A stretch of 64,000 nucleotides of DNA, from assembly GCA_013398295.1 (NCBI GenBank), contig VZSF01009849.1:62001-126000 (forward strand), written 5' to 3'. Position numbers and translations under genes: made by a program. The notes below the pieces were generated by a model. It did not search any database. It was not told the origin of the DNA and saw only the letters and a program-made list of their open reading frames with translations. The stretch is from Chionis minor (lineage: Eukaryota; Chordata; Aves; Charadriiformes; Chionididae). This document shows, in pieces, positions 23,935 to 35,471 of the stretch. The number at the start of each line of letters is the position of its first letter. Position 1 is the first letter of the stretch.

Positions 23935-24543
23935 ATGCAGCTTTACTGTGAGAAGCCACAGCCCACTCTTGCTGGCAATGGAAGGGAGATTACCAAGTTT
24001 CCATGTTTACAAGCTTTGGTTTCCTCTAGGAGCAAGAAGTCACCCTGGAGTGAGTTCCCGCAAGTGTTTCTTCATCTGTCTACAATTGAAGGTGGTTGGA
24101 GAACTACTGTTTACCCACAACTTGTATTTTTATCTAGATTTTTTGTTTTCATTTTTCAGGTTTTTCCCCCTAAGACCCAAAATACATTCCTTTGGCAAGT
24201 ACAACTAAGCAAGTGTCACCATTTTGCTAAAAAATGGCCATTCTCAAAATGGTTTTCTGCCCCAAAAATGTCAGCGGAATTATTTCAACCAGTTCCGTTT
24301 ATACTGGCAGAAAAACCCCAACAAGATGCCAATATACATCGCCATGGAAATGACATCTTGCAGCCCTGTGATAACCAAGACTTGGAACATTCTTGTACAT
24401 GGAAAGGGGAAACAAATGGTGTGTGTGTTTGTGTTTGGTGGGTGACAGAAAGCAGAGCCCATACAGAAAAGACCTTGCAAGCCAGAGCAGAAGAGATCTT
24501 TCATCTCCTTCCAAACAGAAAAGAGTTTGCATATCAACTGTAG
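23935..24543 (+). other. longest ATG open frame (202 codons), probably fortuitous
   Basis: It is the longest ATG-initiated frame in the window. It shows no domain, signal peptide or membrane segment of known kind. Its middle (24150-24310) reads through T-rich sequence resembling the old AT-rich repeats, and its end enters a degenerate 24-bp tandem repeat, whose multiple-of-three period keeps frames open. Neighbouring frames are open as well. I do not think it is a gene. Confidence 0.1.
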
Positions 24544-24760
24544 AACAGAGGTCCGATTTCCATGCCAATACCAAAGGAATCCTGCATGCCAGTGCAGAAG
24601 GAAATTTACAGGTCAATACAAGAGAGCTTTTCTGTGAATCACACTACAAAAAAAGGTGCTCATACTGACCTAAAAGCAAGCGCTTTTTTCCCCAAATTAG
24701 CCCAGCAGAGAGCCTGCCTACCAATAGAAAAGAACCTGCCTAAAAAAATCCCTTGTAGCT
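24454..24760 (+). repeat. degenerate minisatellite, about 24-bp unit
   Basis: Units begin with a CATGCCA-like word and run through an AGAAG/GAGATCTTT-like word. Exact 24-bp steps separate the unit starts at 24478, 24502, 24561, 24585 and 24609 in pairs, with longer spacings between and after them. Two frames read octapeptide-like periodic sequence through it. Copies are strongly diverged, so the array is old. Confidence 0.55.
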
Positions 24761-25330
24761 GCCCTAGGAGAAAAAGAATGACAGACCAGTCTTTTCAAAC
24801 CTAGACCAATTAGCAAGGTAAAAGAAAAAGTCCTATGATAATTAAAAATTAAAACCAACAAGACAACAGAGTAAAAAATGAAAGAAATGAATAAAAACAA
24901 TTAGCAGAGATGAAAAAACAGGGATGGGAATGATATAAATTGAACCTATTATAAGGCACTAATGACATTTGAAAACCTAATTTTTACATTGTCAAACCAT
25001 TTTGATTAAGTGTTAAACGCTGCTCTTATGAACTTGGCATATATTGTGCAAGAGCAGTAATTTCTGCCTTTATCTTTTTCGCTTCCTCTGAAAAGGTGCT
25101 TGTGTGCTGAAAGAGGCAGCGAGCGCTCATGAGTTATCAGTGCTCTTTTCCCTTCCTTTGTACATGCCAGGAAGCCCAGGCCCAGGCTGATAATGGCTAT
25201 CTTCATGTTCACGGGCAGTGGGACCCGAGTAGGGCTGGGGGGCAATGAGGAGAGAAAGGTGAGAAATGATGAAGACATTGGGTGCTGATGAGAAAAACAG
25301 ACGCCGTTATAACTAGGAAACTTTTCTCAT
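24761..25330. other. no gene seen; AT-rich conserved-looking patch at 24980-25160
   Basis: 24800-24930 is A-rich on the plus strand. 24980-25160 has the look of a noncoding element (TGATTAAG, low repeat character), but nothing proves it. Confidence 0.4.
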
Positions 25331-25354
25331 CCCCCCTCCCCGCCCCCCCCCCCC
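25331..25354. repeat. C-rich tract, G-quadruplex motif on minus strand
   Basis: C6-T-C4-G-C12 gives four or more G-runs on the minus strand with one-base loops, satisfying the usual G-quadruplex pattern. Confidence 0.8.
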
Positions 25355-25476
25355 TTTTCTTTTTCAAATATGGAATAAGCAAAATAATTGAAAGAAAGAA
25401 AATTGACTTTTTATTGCTTTTTAAGTGCTTAACATGAAGTTTCATCTACTAAAATTATTGTTATTTTTATCTTTAG

Positions 25477-25716
25477 CTGCGTCGTTCATGCTTCTCCTTA
25501 AAGAAGATATTTCTCCAGTTCAGGATGCCAGCTGCAAGGAGCCACACGGAGAATGACAATGGCCTATGCAAATACAATGCATCAGCTATAAAGCCTGTTC
25601 CAGTGCACCCGCCCCTACTGAAGCAGAGCTGCCGGCGGCACAGAATGCGGCAGACAAGCCAGGCCTGGCCCTCAGATGTGCTGAGTGGCTGAGGCTCCAT
25701 TTGCTGCAACTGGGAG
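25477..25716 (+). other. exon-like segment A with 55-codon ATG frame
   Basis: Acceptor attgttatttttatctttag and donor CTGGGAG|GTGAGA bound 240 bp of sequence that is GC-richer than its flanks. The frame from the first base is open for 71 codons and holds an ATG at 25525 (A at -3) giving 55 residues before TGA at 25690-25692. The predicted peptide is basic and cysteine-containing; no family was recognised. An octamer word ATGCAAAT lies at 25566-25573. The minus strand is open too. A second splice-like segment follows 291 bp downstream. A two-exon noncoding transcript, or simply a conserved regulatory block, are the alternatives. Confidence 0.25.
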
Positions 25717-26007
25717 GTGAGAATGCTCTACACCTTCTAGGAGTCCCCTAGTATTACCAGTAGGACACAGCAGGGAGTGACCAGCAAGGAAAAAGTGTGT
25801 TGGATCTACTTAGACATCAGGAAAGCTCAGGGAGGCCAAATGTGGTTATTAATTTGGAATTTGTGACTCCAGATCACCACGATCTTGTATTTCTGGAGAG
25901 TCACTTCACTACCGCAGGCCCCTATTGCAACAGTCCTCAAGAAGCTGAATGTCTGTATAATTGACAGTCGCCTTTTTTCAAAGCACGGGCTTGTCTTTTC
26001 TGTCCAG

Positions 26008-26108
26008 GTCTCCTCTGCAAACTCTCACTGATCAGGATTCAGCAAGATAACATACCAGGCCATGGTAGACTTTTGTAAGGGCTTGTTACTCCAGAATTGG
26101 GCAGACAG
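26008..26108 (+). other. exon-like segment B, noncoding
   Basis: Acceptor gggcttgtcttttctgtccag and donor GCAGACAG|GTGAGA bound 101 bp. All three frames contain stops. Its position 291 bp after segment A, on the same strand and with the same donor word, is the reason to mention it as a possible noncoding exon. Confidence 0.22.
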
Positions 26109-26289
26109 GTGAGAATGTAAGGAAATTAGGAATTTTCAGCAAGAAAAATAATAATAAAAAGTAATTATTTTGCTTCAAAACAGAGAAAGGACTAGGAAAG
26201 CACTTTGCAGGTAGGAATATGTACATGGCAATTTGGACTGTTCCTGGGTCCTGTGCTCTCCTCGGGTCTGTCCATAAGATAGTGACAGA

Positions 26290-26400
26290 CTTGTAAGTGA
26301 TAGATCTGGGACAGGTGTCAGACCAGAAGAACCCTAATCCAGCATGATGCTCCACATGCAACAGTAGGTAACAACGTGCTTCTCCCCAGCACCTGTAGAT
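26290..26400 (+). repeat. possible old CR1-type remnant
   Basis: 'tgtcagaccagaagaaccct' and 'aatccagcatgatgctccac' recall the sauropsid retroelement words 'gtcagaccagaagatctatctagcccagtatcctgtctcc'. It is short and diverged. Confidence 0.35.
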
Positions 26401-26810
26401 CAGCAAGTCACTAGGACAGGGACATGTAGGTATCGTGACCAAGGGCAACGATCATATGAAAGGTGATAACACTGAAACTAAATTGGACTCAAGAGGGTGG
26501 CACGTCTGGAAATTATGGTGCAGAGAGAATCTTTCTGCTTTGGCAGGGCACAAAGTCTTTTTACAGAGACATTGCATCCCTCGGGATAAAAGATTTGATC
26601 ACATCTCAGTTGGTACCAACCTGACATAGAAGAAAAATTATACATTACAAAATGCTAAAAGACAGCTAAAAGGAAGGAGTCAGAAGAGGGGACAGAGAAA
26701 CAAAAATAAATCAGAATCACCATAGAGAAAAGAGACTGAAGGTAGAGTGAAAATATAGAAGAACTTTTGGAAGGTAAAGATTTTAGAAAGAAACAAATAT
26801 TGAAGAAAAA
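26401..26810. other. no gene seen; purine-rich plus strand
   Basis: 26625-26810 is strongly A/G-rich on the plus strand. No coding support. Confidence 0.5.
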
Positions 26811-26825
26811 GGGGCGGGGGGGGGG
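26811..26825 (+). repeat. G-tract
   Basis: G4-C-G10, a G-quadruplex-capable run at the end of a purine-rich stretch. Confidence 0.85.
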
Positions 26826-29800
26826 AATAAAAAGCCAGGACATAAAGCCAGGCAGCGTGGTCAGTGTCCTTTGTATCAATTTTTAGTGCTCCTTTTCAGC
26901 TGCCCTAGGAATAGTTCATAAACTACAGCATTTATTACAGGGGTGGTGTCACACACTGCAAACCTATTTTGCAAATGTTACCACTGGGGGATCACATGTT
27001 GAACTGTCCTCCATTGCAGTTGACAGGCTCAATAAATTCAAAAAGATCAAGAAGAACGCAGGTGACAGAATGTATTTGGAATGTGCATGTTCTCTCTTTT
27101 TGTTCTGCAAAGAAAGGAATGTGAATCCCCCATGCTCCCAGCCACCACGTTTTTATTGTAAGCCTTGTAAAATCTGATGTTAAAGCCTAAGCTCTCGGGT
27201 CATGCAATTATGTGAGTCTCTGCTTTCATTTTTAAAAATGTCAGTTTCTAACCTGCCTACCTGGCGAGAAAGACTTGGAAGCACAAACATGTACAGACTT
27301 AAAGCCAACTAATTATTGATTTTTTTTAATGTCTTGGTGATGAGATTCTTGATTTTGAATTTCCCAAATACAGGCAAAGGGCAAAATGGCTTTCTTGCAG
27401 GCAGCACCAAGGCATGTGGTTTTCACAGATGTGAATTTCTTGCCATATTCCTCCAGTTTAGAGATGTAGTATCTCAGTGAACTGCCTTTTGAAAAACCTA
27501 TAGGTCTTGATGCGACTTGTACAGTCTTGACCAATATCTGATTTCTATCAAGTGCCTCAAAGAAGTGAGCTAATACAACTTAAGTCTACAAAGCTTAGCC
27601 AGCTTTTATTACATGGAGATACATTCCTCATATTTAATATTTATCATATTTGTCTGCTCCTTTTATTTAATGCGGCAGATTTCTGTGAGCAAGCATCCAT
27701 TAAATCCCATCTAAACTGGATATAGCTCCACAGTGCTGAGAAGAAGCATGATATCGAGGATTCTGGACTGGAAAAGCCAAACTGGGGTTCCAGTCAAGAA
27801 CTCACTTCATGATGTAAGTGAAAGAAGGAGCAGCAATTCAGTAAGTTAGAAGGAGGGAAGGCAGGCAGCTGGAAAAAGATCAGCGAGACAGTTTAAAACC
27901 CTTCTGTATGTTTCCAGGTGCTGCAGCCACCCGTGATGATGGTGTAGACATAGTAAAATGTATGATTTGAAAAAAGAGGAGAACCCATATAAGAAAGAGC
28001 TGACTGCTTTGAATAAGGCCGCTACAGTATAGCAAGGATTCTTCCATTAGCCATTCTCTCAGCAGGTAGCAGGTAGCCCTGTCGTCTCATGCCAAAGAAC
28101 AACGGAAGCGAAGATTCACTGAGAGTTAGGAGGACTTAATCTCCCTTTTCTCGTTACCTCCTGCTCCTGTATTTCTGCCTTGCTGCAGGAACTTTCTGCT
28201 TGTTTCTCCAGCGCTGTGCTACAGCTTGTCTCCAGCTGTGCACTAGGAATACAAATCATGCCAGTGCCGCAGCAGGGCAGAAGAGATGGGAGTATGCTAA
28301 GGCTCCTCCGGGTGCTTGTGCAGATTCACTGCTCCGGCCCTAGGAGAAGCTTCCCTTTGCAACCGCAGCTGCTGAAGCCGTGGTGCTGCTCCCTTCAGGG
28401 CTGTGAGGCAGAGCTGTGTGGCAGCAAAACTACAATGCAATCTGGTCGCTATGGAGCATGCAGCATCTGATCCATGCATGGCTTCTGTTTGCTGAGAAAA
28501 AGGGAATTGAGGTTGCAGCTTCTTCTGCCAATGTGTATTTTCCCATTTACAGTGTAAGTACTGTGGAAAATTTAGGACAGACAAGCAGAGACTGAAAGGT
28601 TGAGTTGTTTTCAGAGTCAAGCCTTGAGAAGAAGCAGATTTCAGATAGTTATTCAGGTCTGTGTCATCGATATAAAGACTCAATTTGGTTGCAGGATCTG
28701 TTAGCCAAAGAACTTATACTGAGGAAGGATGCAGAAGTCCAGATGCCCAGATTTAGAAGACAGGAGGAGTGTGTGTACACGTCCACACCTGCTTCTGTGT
28801 GTGTGCTTGCAGGACAGAGCAAGCAAGCTAACCAGATGTTCCATCTTCTACCACCCTCCTGGTTCTTGTTAACTTAGTTTAAATTTTTCTGCTTTCTTCC
28901 CTCCTAGTTGTGTGATTACCTCCCTCCCAGCTGTAGTGCAGGCTAATTCCATTCAGTGCTTTGGCAGTGGTGATCACTGGCTTAAGGCTAGAGAGGGTGA
29001 AGTGGCTGCTGGGTGGTAATCTCATGGTCAGTCCCTCTGTGGCAGTTACCTGTGGGCCCCGACAGTGCCAGTTACTGGTACTCTGCTTCAAAGTGCAGAG
29101 CATGGACCTCATGGCCTGAGGAACAACATCTGCCAGGAATGTAATTGGACTCAAAGAATTTGTCTCCACTGAAGGGACACTGCAAGTTGTGGAAGTGGAC
29201 TGTAAGAGGGAGAAGGAACAAGGCTTAGGAAAGAGAAAAAGAAAACTAAATTAACAGCATGGTTAGATTCCACCTCGTGGGACAAACTGGTGCTAGACAT
29301 TCTCAGACTCAGCAACTTCATTCTTTTCCTGTCAAGACAGAAGTCAAAGATGGTAGAAGAAAAACATTCCTAATGTGCCGGTCTTGAGGTGTGAAGCAGG
29401 CAGGCCTAGGACGTCCCAACGGGTTACCTATTGCCTGGTCATCCCTAATGTTGGATTTAATGTTCTTGGCTCCTCTTCCTACACAGAAATAGGAACATTA
29501 AAGCTTCATAGATTTATTCTTCAAAATCTGTCACAGGATGGTTGAAGGGAAAAGAAGAGAGGCAGTGTTGTCTACCTAATAAGAAGAAAAAGGCAGCACA
29601 GAGTCTGAGTTTATTAGCATATCTGCCACTGACTCATTGCACCGTTTGGTATGGTTTTGTCTTTTGCTTCTTCACAGCACTCTTGTAAATATGGTGGGTG
29701 TATGTAAATAGCCTTGATATGCTTGGATGGAAGCCAAGCAAGAAAGGAATTTATAAGAGCATAGCATGATACTACAGGGCCTTAGCCGAAAAACTGTAAA

Positions 29801-30302
29801 GACATGGCTTCCCTAGAGTCTCTATAAGATATTTTCATTTGTCTTTTGGCACCAGCTTCAAGCCCTGACATTTAGATGTCCCTGCTGTGGCTGGCTCCTG
29901 CCATTCTGTAAAAGGAATGTGAGCAGCGCACCCCTAGGATGGGGCAGCATTCTGCAGAGCAGGCAGCAGTGGATTTGGAAGCAGGGAGAGATAGATGCAC
30001 TGTCCCCAACTGGAGGGCAGCGCAAAGAGTGACAGACTGCTAGAGGCCACTTCTGTTGAAGGGGAGTCTGACAGGATGAAGGTCACACAGTGAAAGGTCC
30101 CTTTGTTTTGCTGACTCTCAAACTTTTTCTGGGTCCCCTAATTATAGTCTTCTCTCTCTCCCAAAGGCAGGTTACAATTGTCAAGTTCAACTTTATTTTA
30201 AAAATGTAATTACATTTCTAGTACCTCTGTTGCAGACAAAAAATTGAAAATGCAACTCCCAGGGTTTGGGGTTTTTTTTAAAAGAAGGGGGAAATAAGAA
30301 TC
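26826..30302. other. no gene seen; AT-rich conserved-looking patches
   Basis: Patches at 27180-27320 and 27600-27720 are AT-rich and non-repetitive with TTAATATTTAT and CAATTA words. 28180-28480 is GC-richer and open on both strands without recognisable content. A TG-rich patch lies at 28770-28805. Confidence 0.45.
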
Positions 30303-30371
30303 ATTGGGGGTTGGACTAGCTGATCTCCAGAGGCCCCTTCCAACCCCAGTGATTCTGTGGTAATTCTGTGA
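30303..30371 (+). repeat. CR1 LINE, 5'-truncated 3' end
   Basis: 'ggttggactagctgatctcc' followed by 'agaggccccttccaacccca' is the diagnostic CR1 3' end. It closes with two copies of the octamer ATTCTGTG separated by two or three bases, the hallmark CR1 terminus. Only about 70 bp remain, the usual heavy 5' truncation. This is the strongest taxonomic clue in the window. Confidence 0.93.
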
Positions 30372-33300
30372 CTTTTGAAAAGAAAACTCCCAGATTTTTG
30401 GTATCTTACTCATGACTCTTGAAGGTCTGAGACTAGCATTACTAAGTGGGTTAGTACTACCAGTATCTCAGATTATTAAAGATAAAAACCGAAAACTAAT
30501 TAGGAGTTCATGTTGGTTTTTCCTCTAATGTTCCACTCAGCTGGTCGGAGTGATACCAGCCTGTTTAATTTCCTTTCCTCCTGCTTCTCAGTTCCACTGT
30601 CTGTTTTTCATACTGGTAGCAGAAAGCTCCTGGGCTCATGACATGTTTCATGGAGGGAATTCCTCTGTCAATATCCAGTGATTCTCCATCTTAGTTTAAG
30701 TAAAATGAATAGGATATTACAAATGCATTTTTGGCCGATGGTTCTGAATTTATAAAGTTTACATATTTGCAGGTATGTAAACATTTATGGCGTTTGAGAT
30801 CCAGGTAGCCAGTTGGGGCTGTTCTCTACAGTTGTTATATTCATTATCCTATTCTTTCCAGTCTCTTTTTTTCTCTATCTTCCTCTTACCTTCCCTTAGA
30901 CACGCTTACTTTTTCCTTTGTCTCCCCTGCAATGTTGTCTTTCTCATGCTGCCTACACTAGCCATGCCCTTTTCCCCCTGAATGCTTCCTCCCCTGCAGC
31001 TGTGGCTTCACACCGCATTGTGCGTACCCCTGTCTGCCTGCTGTGCTTCCATCTTTGCTCTTCTGCTCTACTCCTTCCCTCCTGTACCTCTCAATTTTTC
31101 TCTCTGCCTTTGTCTCCTGCTGCCTCATTCTTCTGTCTCCCAAGGGCTGCTTTCCCAAGAGAAACTAAGTCGAATTGATCTGCCATTTAATTACCTGATG
31201 TGTTCATTGCCTGTGCCTGCTGTTTGCAAATAGGCCTGCCTAAAAGTCCCTGGGGGAGGTGAGGTTTTGTGGCAATGCGGGAGGCGGATAGATGGGCTGG
31301 CAGCAGCTCAGCCAGAAGGCAGCTTCCTCGGAAACAAAACACCTGCCAGTAACACCTGTGCTCGTAAATGTTTGCTGCCATCCTTGGTCGGGCCCCAACA
31401 CTCAGAGAATGAACGTGTCTATTCCATGGCATCAAACCAAGGCAGCTTTCTGGCACGTGTGAAAGCTTCTAACTAGCACTTATACTGAGCACACTACATT
31501 CAGGTGGAGAAATGCAAGCCAAAATGGACACACCTCTGTAATTAAGGATACAGGCATCCTGTGAGTCCTCCTTTCAGCCCCCTTTCAGCCCAGTAGTTTC
31601 TGGTCCAGTGGGCCATGTCATTGCACCTCCCCATGGGGTGGGTTGGTCACACAGAGGTGTGGACAAGGGAGGACCATGACTTTGCCTTGTTCTAAAACCT
31701 TTCGCTACAGAATTTCAAAGGACTTGGTCAGAATACCTAGCTCCAACCCCTATGGTCTCCCATGCAGGCACGTAAGACTCTCTCTTTCCTATTTAACAGG
31801 CACGAGAAAGTCATTGACTCATCCAAGCTCATTGCAATGATTTCTAGTTGCAGTTAAGATTAAATCCACGTATTCTGCTTCTAGACTGCAGACGTTCTTT
31901 TTCCAGAGGGACTATGGTATGAATAGTAGCAGACCTATTTAAGGGATGTCTTTGCAGAAATCCCACCTATGAATTGAGCTGGTTTGGATTTAACACCACT
32001 GAGTTGATTAAAGAATATTAAAATATTAAACATCAAGATAATTGGTCTTGCCAGGGAGGCATAACTAAGGATTTTTGCACTGAGCATGGCGGAGATGTCC
32101 TTCCTTTTCCACATATTTGTGCACGTTTACCTAACTTGTTTGTTACAGAAGGAAAATGGTGAGCTCTATCCCTATGCAAACAGCCTGGAGGCTTCACTTC
32201 ACCCCAGTGTAACAGCTGGATTAAAGCCCTAGGCTCTGAAGGCTTTGCCAATTAATAGACATTTTCTCATCTCTTTAAACACCCCATGTGACTTCTTAAG
32301 CTTTAGGCAGCAAAGCATTCATGGAATGGGCGGACCATTCACTAGCACCAGTCACACTGATTTTTGCTGCTTTCCTAACCACTGTCCATGCTGACCCTTG
32401 CTGCTAGCAGAACGACACAAATTCTTGTTAAGGGAATAGAAACAGATTATAGTGTCTGTATGGAAGTATTAGGTCTGCTTTGCCTGGTCAGACATAGGAC
32501 ATAAAGGGTAAGTTAAAACTGAATAATAATACATAAGAAACACAGAGCCACTCTGAATTAGCCATAGCCAAGAGCCGGCCAGTTGTCTTCATTGCTTTTG
32601 TGAAGCATTTTCATTATTTTCTCTGCAGCATCTAGGTAATGGCATTGCAGACGTACTCAATTAATATGGGTATGGGCCCTTCTGGTGGGCAGGGCTGCAC
32701 ACACAAATTCATATGCTTGTATTGTTTCAGCTGGGTTTTAGGTGCATGTATTCAACAGAAGAAATACTGTCTGTCTGGTTTTTACTATCTCCCTTTCTCA
32801 GACTCCCTTTCTGTCCTTAAAGGCCTTGAGCTTTCTCTGGTTTATTCCTCTATTCTCTTTCTCAGCATTCTGAGCATTAATTCTCAGCATTAAGTCCGCA
32901 AGCTCTTTGAGAAAGAAGCTAGTTTTCCATTCCGTGTGTGAAGTGTGGCCCTGGCCTTATTTGGATCCTGGAACTGCTACTGATCATCTTCAACTGCGCA
33001 TGTGCTGTGCACCAGGGAGCACAAGATGGCTGTGCAGCGATGTTTCTGTGAGCTGTGCCCATGCAGCAACAAGTCAGGATGTATGCTTGGGATAAGGCAA
33101 AGTCTGAGGATCCCTTTTCATTTTTCTCCTCGTACTGAGGATTACATTAGAAAAAAAGACAGTGTGTGGCACAGACAAAGGCTAACGTCGGAGATGCATC
33201 TTAGGGAAGACTCTTGGGCTGCAAATCAAACACAGAGCTATGACTCCCTGCCCCTAGCAGCTGAGATAGCAAGATGACTGCGCGTGTCCATCAGTGCAGG

Positions 33301-34265
33301 ACTGTCCTGCCAGTCCTTCTTGCTTCTGACTTTGAACTTTATACACAGAATATTGTTCAGTTCAGTAAAGCACCTTGATTCAAAAAAGCATTTAAGCCTG
33401 TACCTCTGTCTCACTGAAATCAATGGGATTTAAACACACGCTTAACCTTAATAATATTCTTGAGTATTCTTCTGAATCAGGCCTTTTACGAGGGTATGAG
33501 TCCCAGGGAACTTGTATGAGTTTTGCCTTCTTTCTGCTGCTCCTCGTATACTACTGATGTAACAATCTGTTACTCGTTAATGCTGCAGATTAAGCCATTT
33601 TGCCTGAATCTCTTTTTTCAGTAGACATTTTAACTGCTCGTCTTATATGATATATTATTTTGATTTCCAGTGCCTAGTTACAATATGACAGCAAATCTAG
33701 AGTACGTTTAATAACTATTTATTCTGCCTCCTCAGGCATACATTGACTACAGGAGGTGGCATGAACTCAGTGTTGGTGTTAAGCTACAGCAGTGATGGCC
33801 ATCCTACAAAACGAAACACTGAGACAGAGAATGAGAAATCTCCAGTTGCAAATTGTCGTCACATAGATGTGAAAGGTACAAATCACATCCACTTGGGTTT
33901 CAAGGCCACATTTCACAGACAGGAAGGTTCAGGGCCCTTTCAGCTGGTAAACGGACTATTCTTTGTATGTTTCTGGAGGAGAAGGGGTACAATCTCATGA
34001 TTAAGGGAATTCGTTTATCACTGAGAACTGTTGAATGGGAGCTCCAGCTGTAGAACAGATATACCCCAGGGAGCTCAAATTATGTCAGTGTGTACACCAT
34101 TACCCCAGAGTTACTAGCCTGGCTGCCTGGGATGTGGCTTTGCGATTGATGAGTATGTGGAAAGGATATTGGACACCGTGGAGGTGACGGCTTTGGTCCT
34201 TCCTCCTCCTTGTGGGGATTAGGGGTTTTCTGAGCATTACCAACAGATCGGTCCCTGTTGTGAGG
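30372..34265. other. no gene seen; small repeat scraps
   Basis: Mostly unique. A pyrimidine-rich stretch at 30840-31145 opens frames with no recognisable content. 32888-32930 ('ccgcaagctctttgagaaag') may be an L2-like tail. 31970-32030 is AT-rich with TTGATTAAAG. Confidence 0.5.
33368..33488. repeat. old palindromic amniote repeat
   Basis: 'gcatttaagcctgtacc', 'cactgaaatcaatgggattt', 'cacacgcttaacctta' and 'tctgaatcaggcctttt' follow the order of the familiar repeat 'gcacttaagcacatgcttaa...cattgaaatcaatggg...gctgaatcagggcct'. Confidence 0.55.
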
Positions 34266-34347
34266 CACTCCACACTTGTCAATCCTCACTTATCACTCCA
34301 CACTTGTCACTTCTTGTTTGTCACTCCTTGTTTGTCACTCTGTCTGT
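34266..34347 (+). repeat. 14-bp minisatellite, about six copies
   Basis: Units of the form CACTCCACACTTGT start at 34266, 34280, 34294, 34308, 34322 and 34336; the last is shortened. The first two units are repeated as a 28-bp block (34266-34293 and 34294-34321). Copies drift toward CACTCCTTGTTTGT at the 3' side. Confidence 0.8.
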
Positions 34348-35364
34348 CATGGTGTCATTCCTTTTCACCCCCTGGCAGGAAGTTAGGAGGGTTTTCTTTG
34401 GCAGCTGCTTTCCATGCAGGCTCCCTGGAGAGCAGTGATCCTTCCATGCATCTGCACGCAGCTCATCTCCCATTGCCCAGAGTCTGCTTGTCCTCTCGGA
34501 GGTTGGACTTCTGTGTGCTCAGGACACCAGTTGTGCACTGGGGTATGTGTCAAGTGAGAAACTAAAAAGTGTGTTACCCACATTAGACCAAGGTCTGCAA
34601 AGTCAGGGGATTACTGGCTGCCAAAGTCCCCTTCGCTGAACTGAAAGATGTCTGTACAGCTGGTCCGGGGAAGCTCTCCTGCTGGACAAAGAGTAGCGGG
34701 ACATAGCAAAGCCCTCAAAACAGGTTTGCTGAAAGGTCACAAATAAAACTGAACAACATAGACAAATTCAGGATGGGACCATGTCCCAGTATTGCAGCTT
34801 TTTTTTGGAGACTGGTTTAGTACATAATTGTGAAAGTACAACGTTCCTTGGTCCTTCCCATTGCTCTAGTGCATTCAGAGCCTGGTGCATGTGAGCTAGG
34901 GAGCTCTGCCAGTCCCATTGCAATGCCTGCCCTTTCCAGAAAATCTTTTCTGCAAGGTATTTAAAAGCAGCCGTACAGCTATTAATCCAAGTGTAAATCC
35001 CTTGCTGCACCGCATGCCAGGCGAGCCTCTTCTGAGGCAGGTGTCTCCCTGATTATAGATACAGGCATGGCTGAGAGCATCAAAGGATACAACCTTTCCC
35101 TCGATCACAGATGGCAAGGACTGCCTTCCACGATGGCAAAAACCATCCCTCTTGGATGCTCAGGAACTATTACGGGAACAGCTGCTCTGGGCACCGTGTG
35201 AGAGGAAGGGCCAGAGCCATTTCAAGTGTTTTATCATATTCTCACCGTGCCTGGACCCTCATGGATGCAGAGCCTGACAGTTTCGTATTCATTGTCTTGT
35301 AGAAAGAAGGTTAACAATAGGCAAGTGGCTGTTTGCAAGGGCTCAGGAATCAATTAGCGGTTTG
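34348..35364. other. no gene seen
   Basis: Unique sequence with no supported feature. Confidence 0.55.
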
Positions 35365-35471
35365 CTTAGCACCATTTTTGATGCTAAAAGAAATTAAGTT
35401 TAGGGAAAGGGCCGCCTTGTGAAAGGACCATTAGCTATTTCAGTAAGAATATTGTGTATTCTCAATATTCT
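35365..35471. promoter_or_regulatory. possible regulatory element with two inverted repeats
   Basis: TTAGCA (35366-35371) and TGCTAA (35382-35387) form a 6-bp inverted repeat. AGAATATTG (35446-35454) and CAATATTCT (35463-35471) form a perfect 9-bp inverted repeat with an 8-base loop. The surrounding bases (CAATTAGCGG, GAAATTAAGT) look like homeodomain-rich noncoding sequence. Function is inferred only. Confidence 0.3.

Noticed and set aside
24150..24310. AT-rich repeat similar to 620-935
   Set aside because: Shared T-rich and CAAAATGG words only; similarity is too weak to annotate by eye.
23935..24543. 202-codon ATG frame as a protein gene
   Set aside because: It overlaps an apparent old AT-rich repeat and a 24-bp minisatellite, neighbouring frames are open too, and no domain or splice support is visible.
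35360..35390. miRNA hairpin suggested by a miR-29-like TAGCACCATTT word
   Set aside because: The inverted repeat has only 6-bp arms and cannot make a precursor stem.
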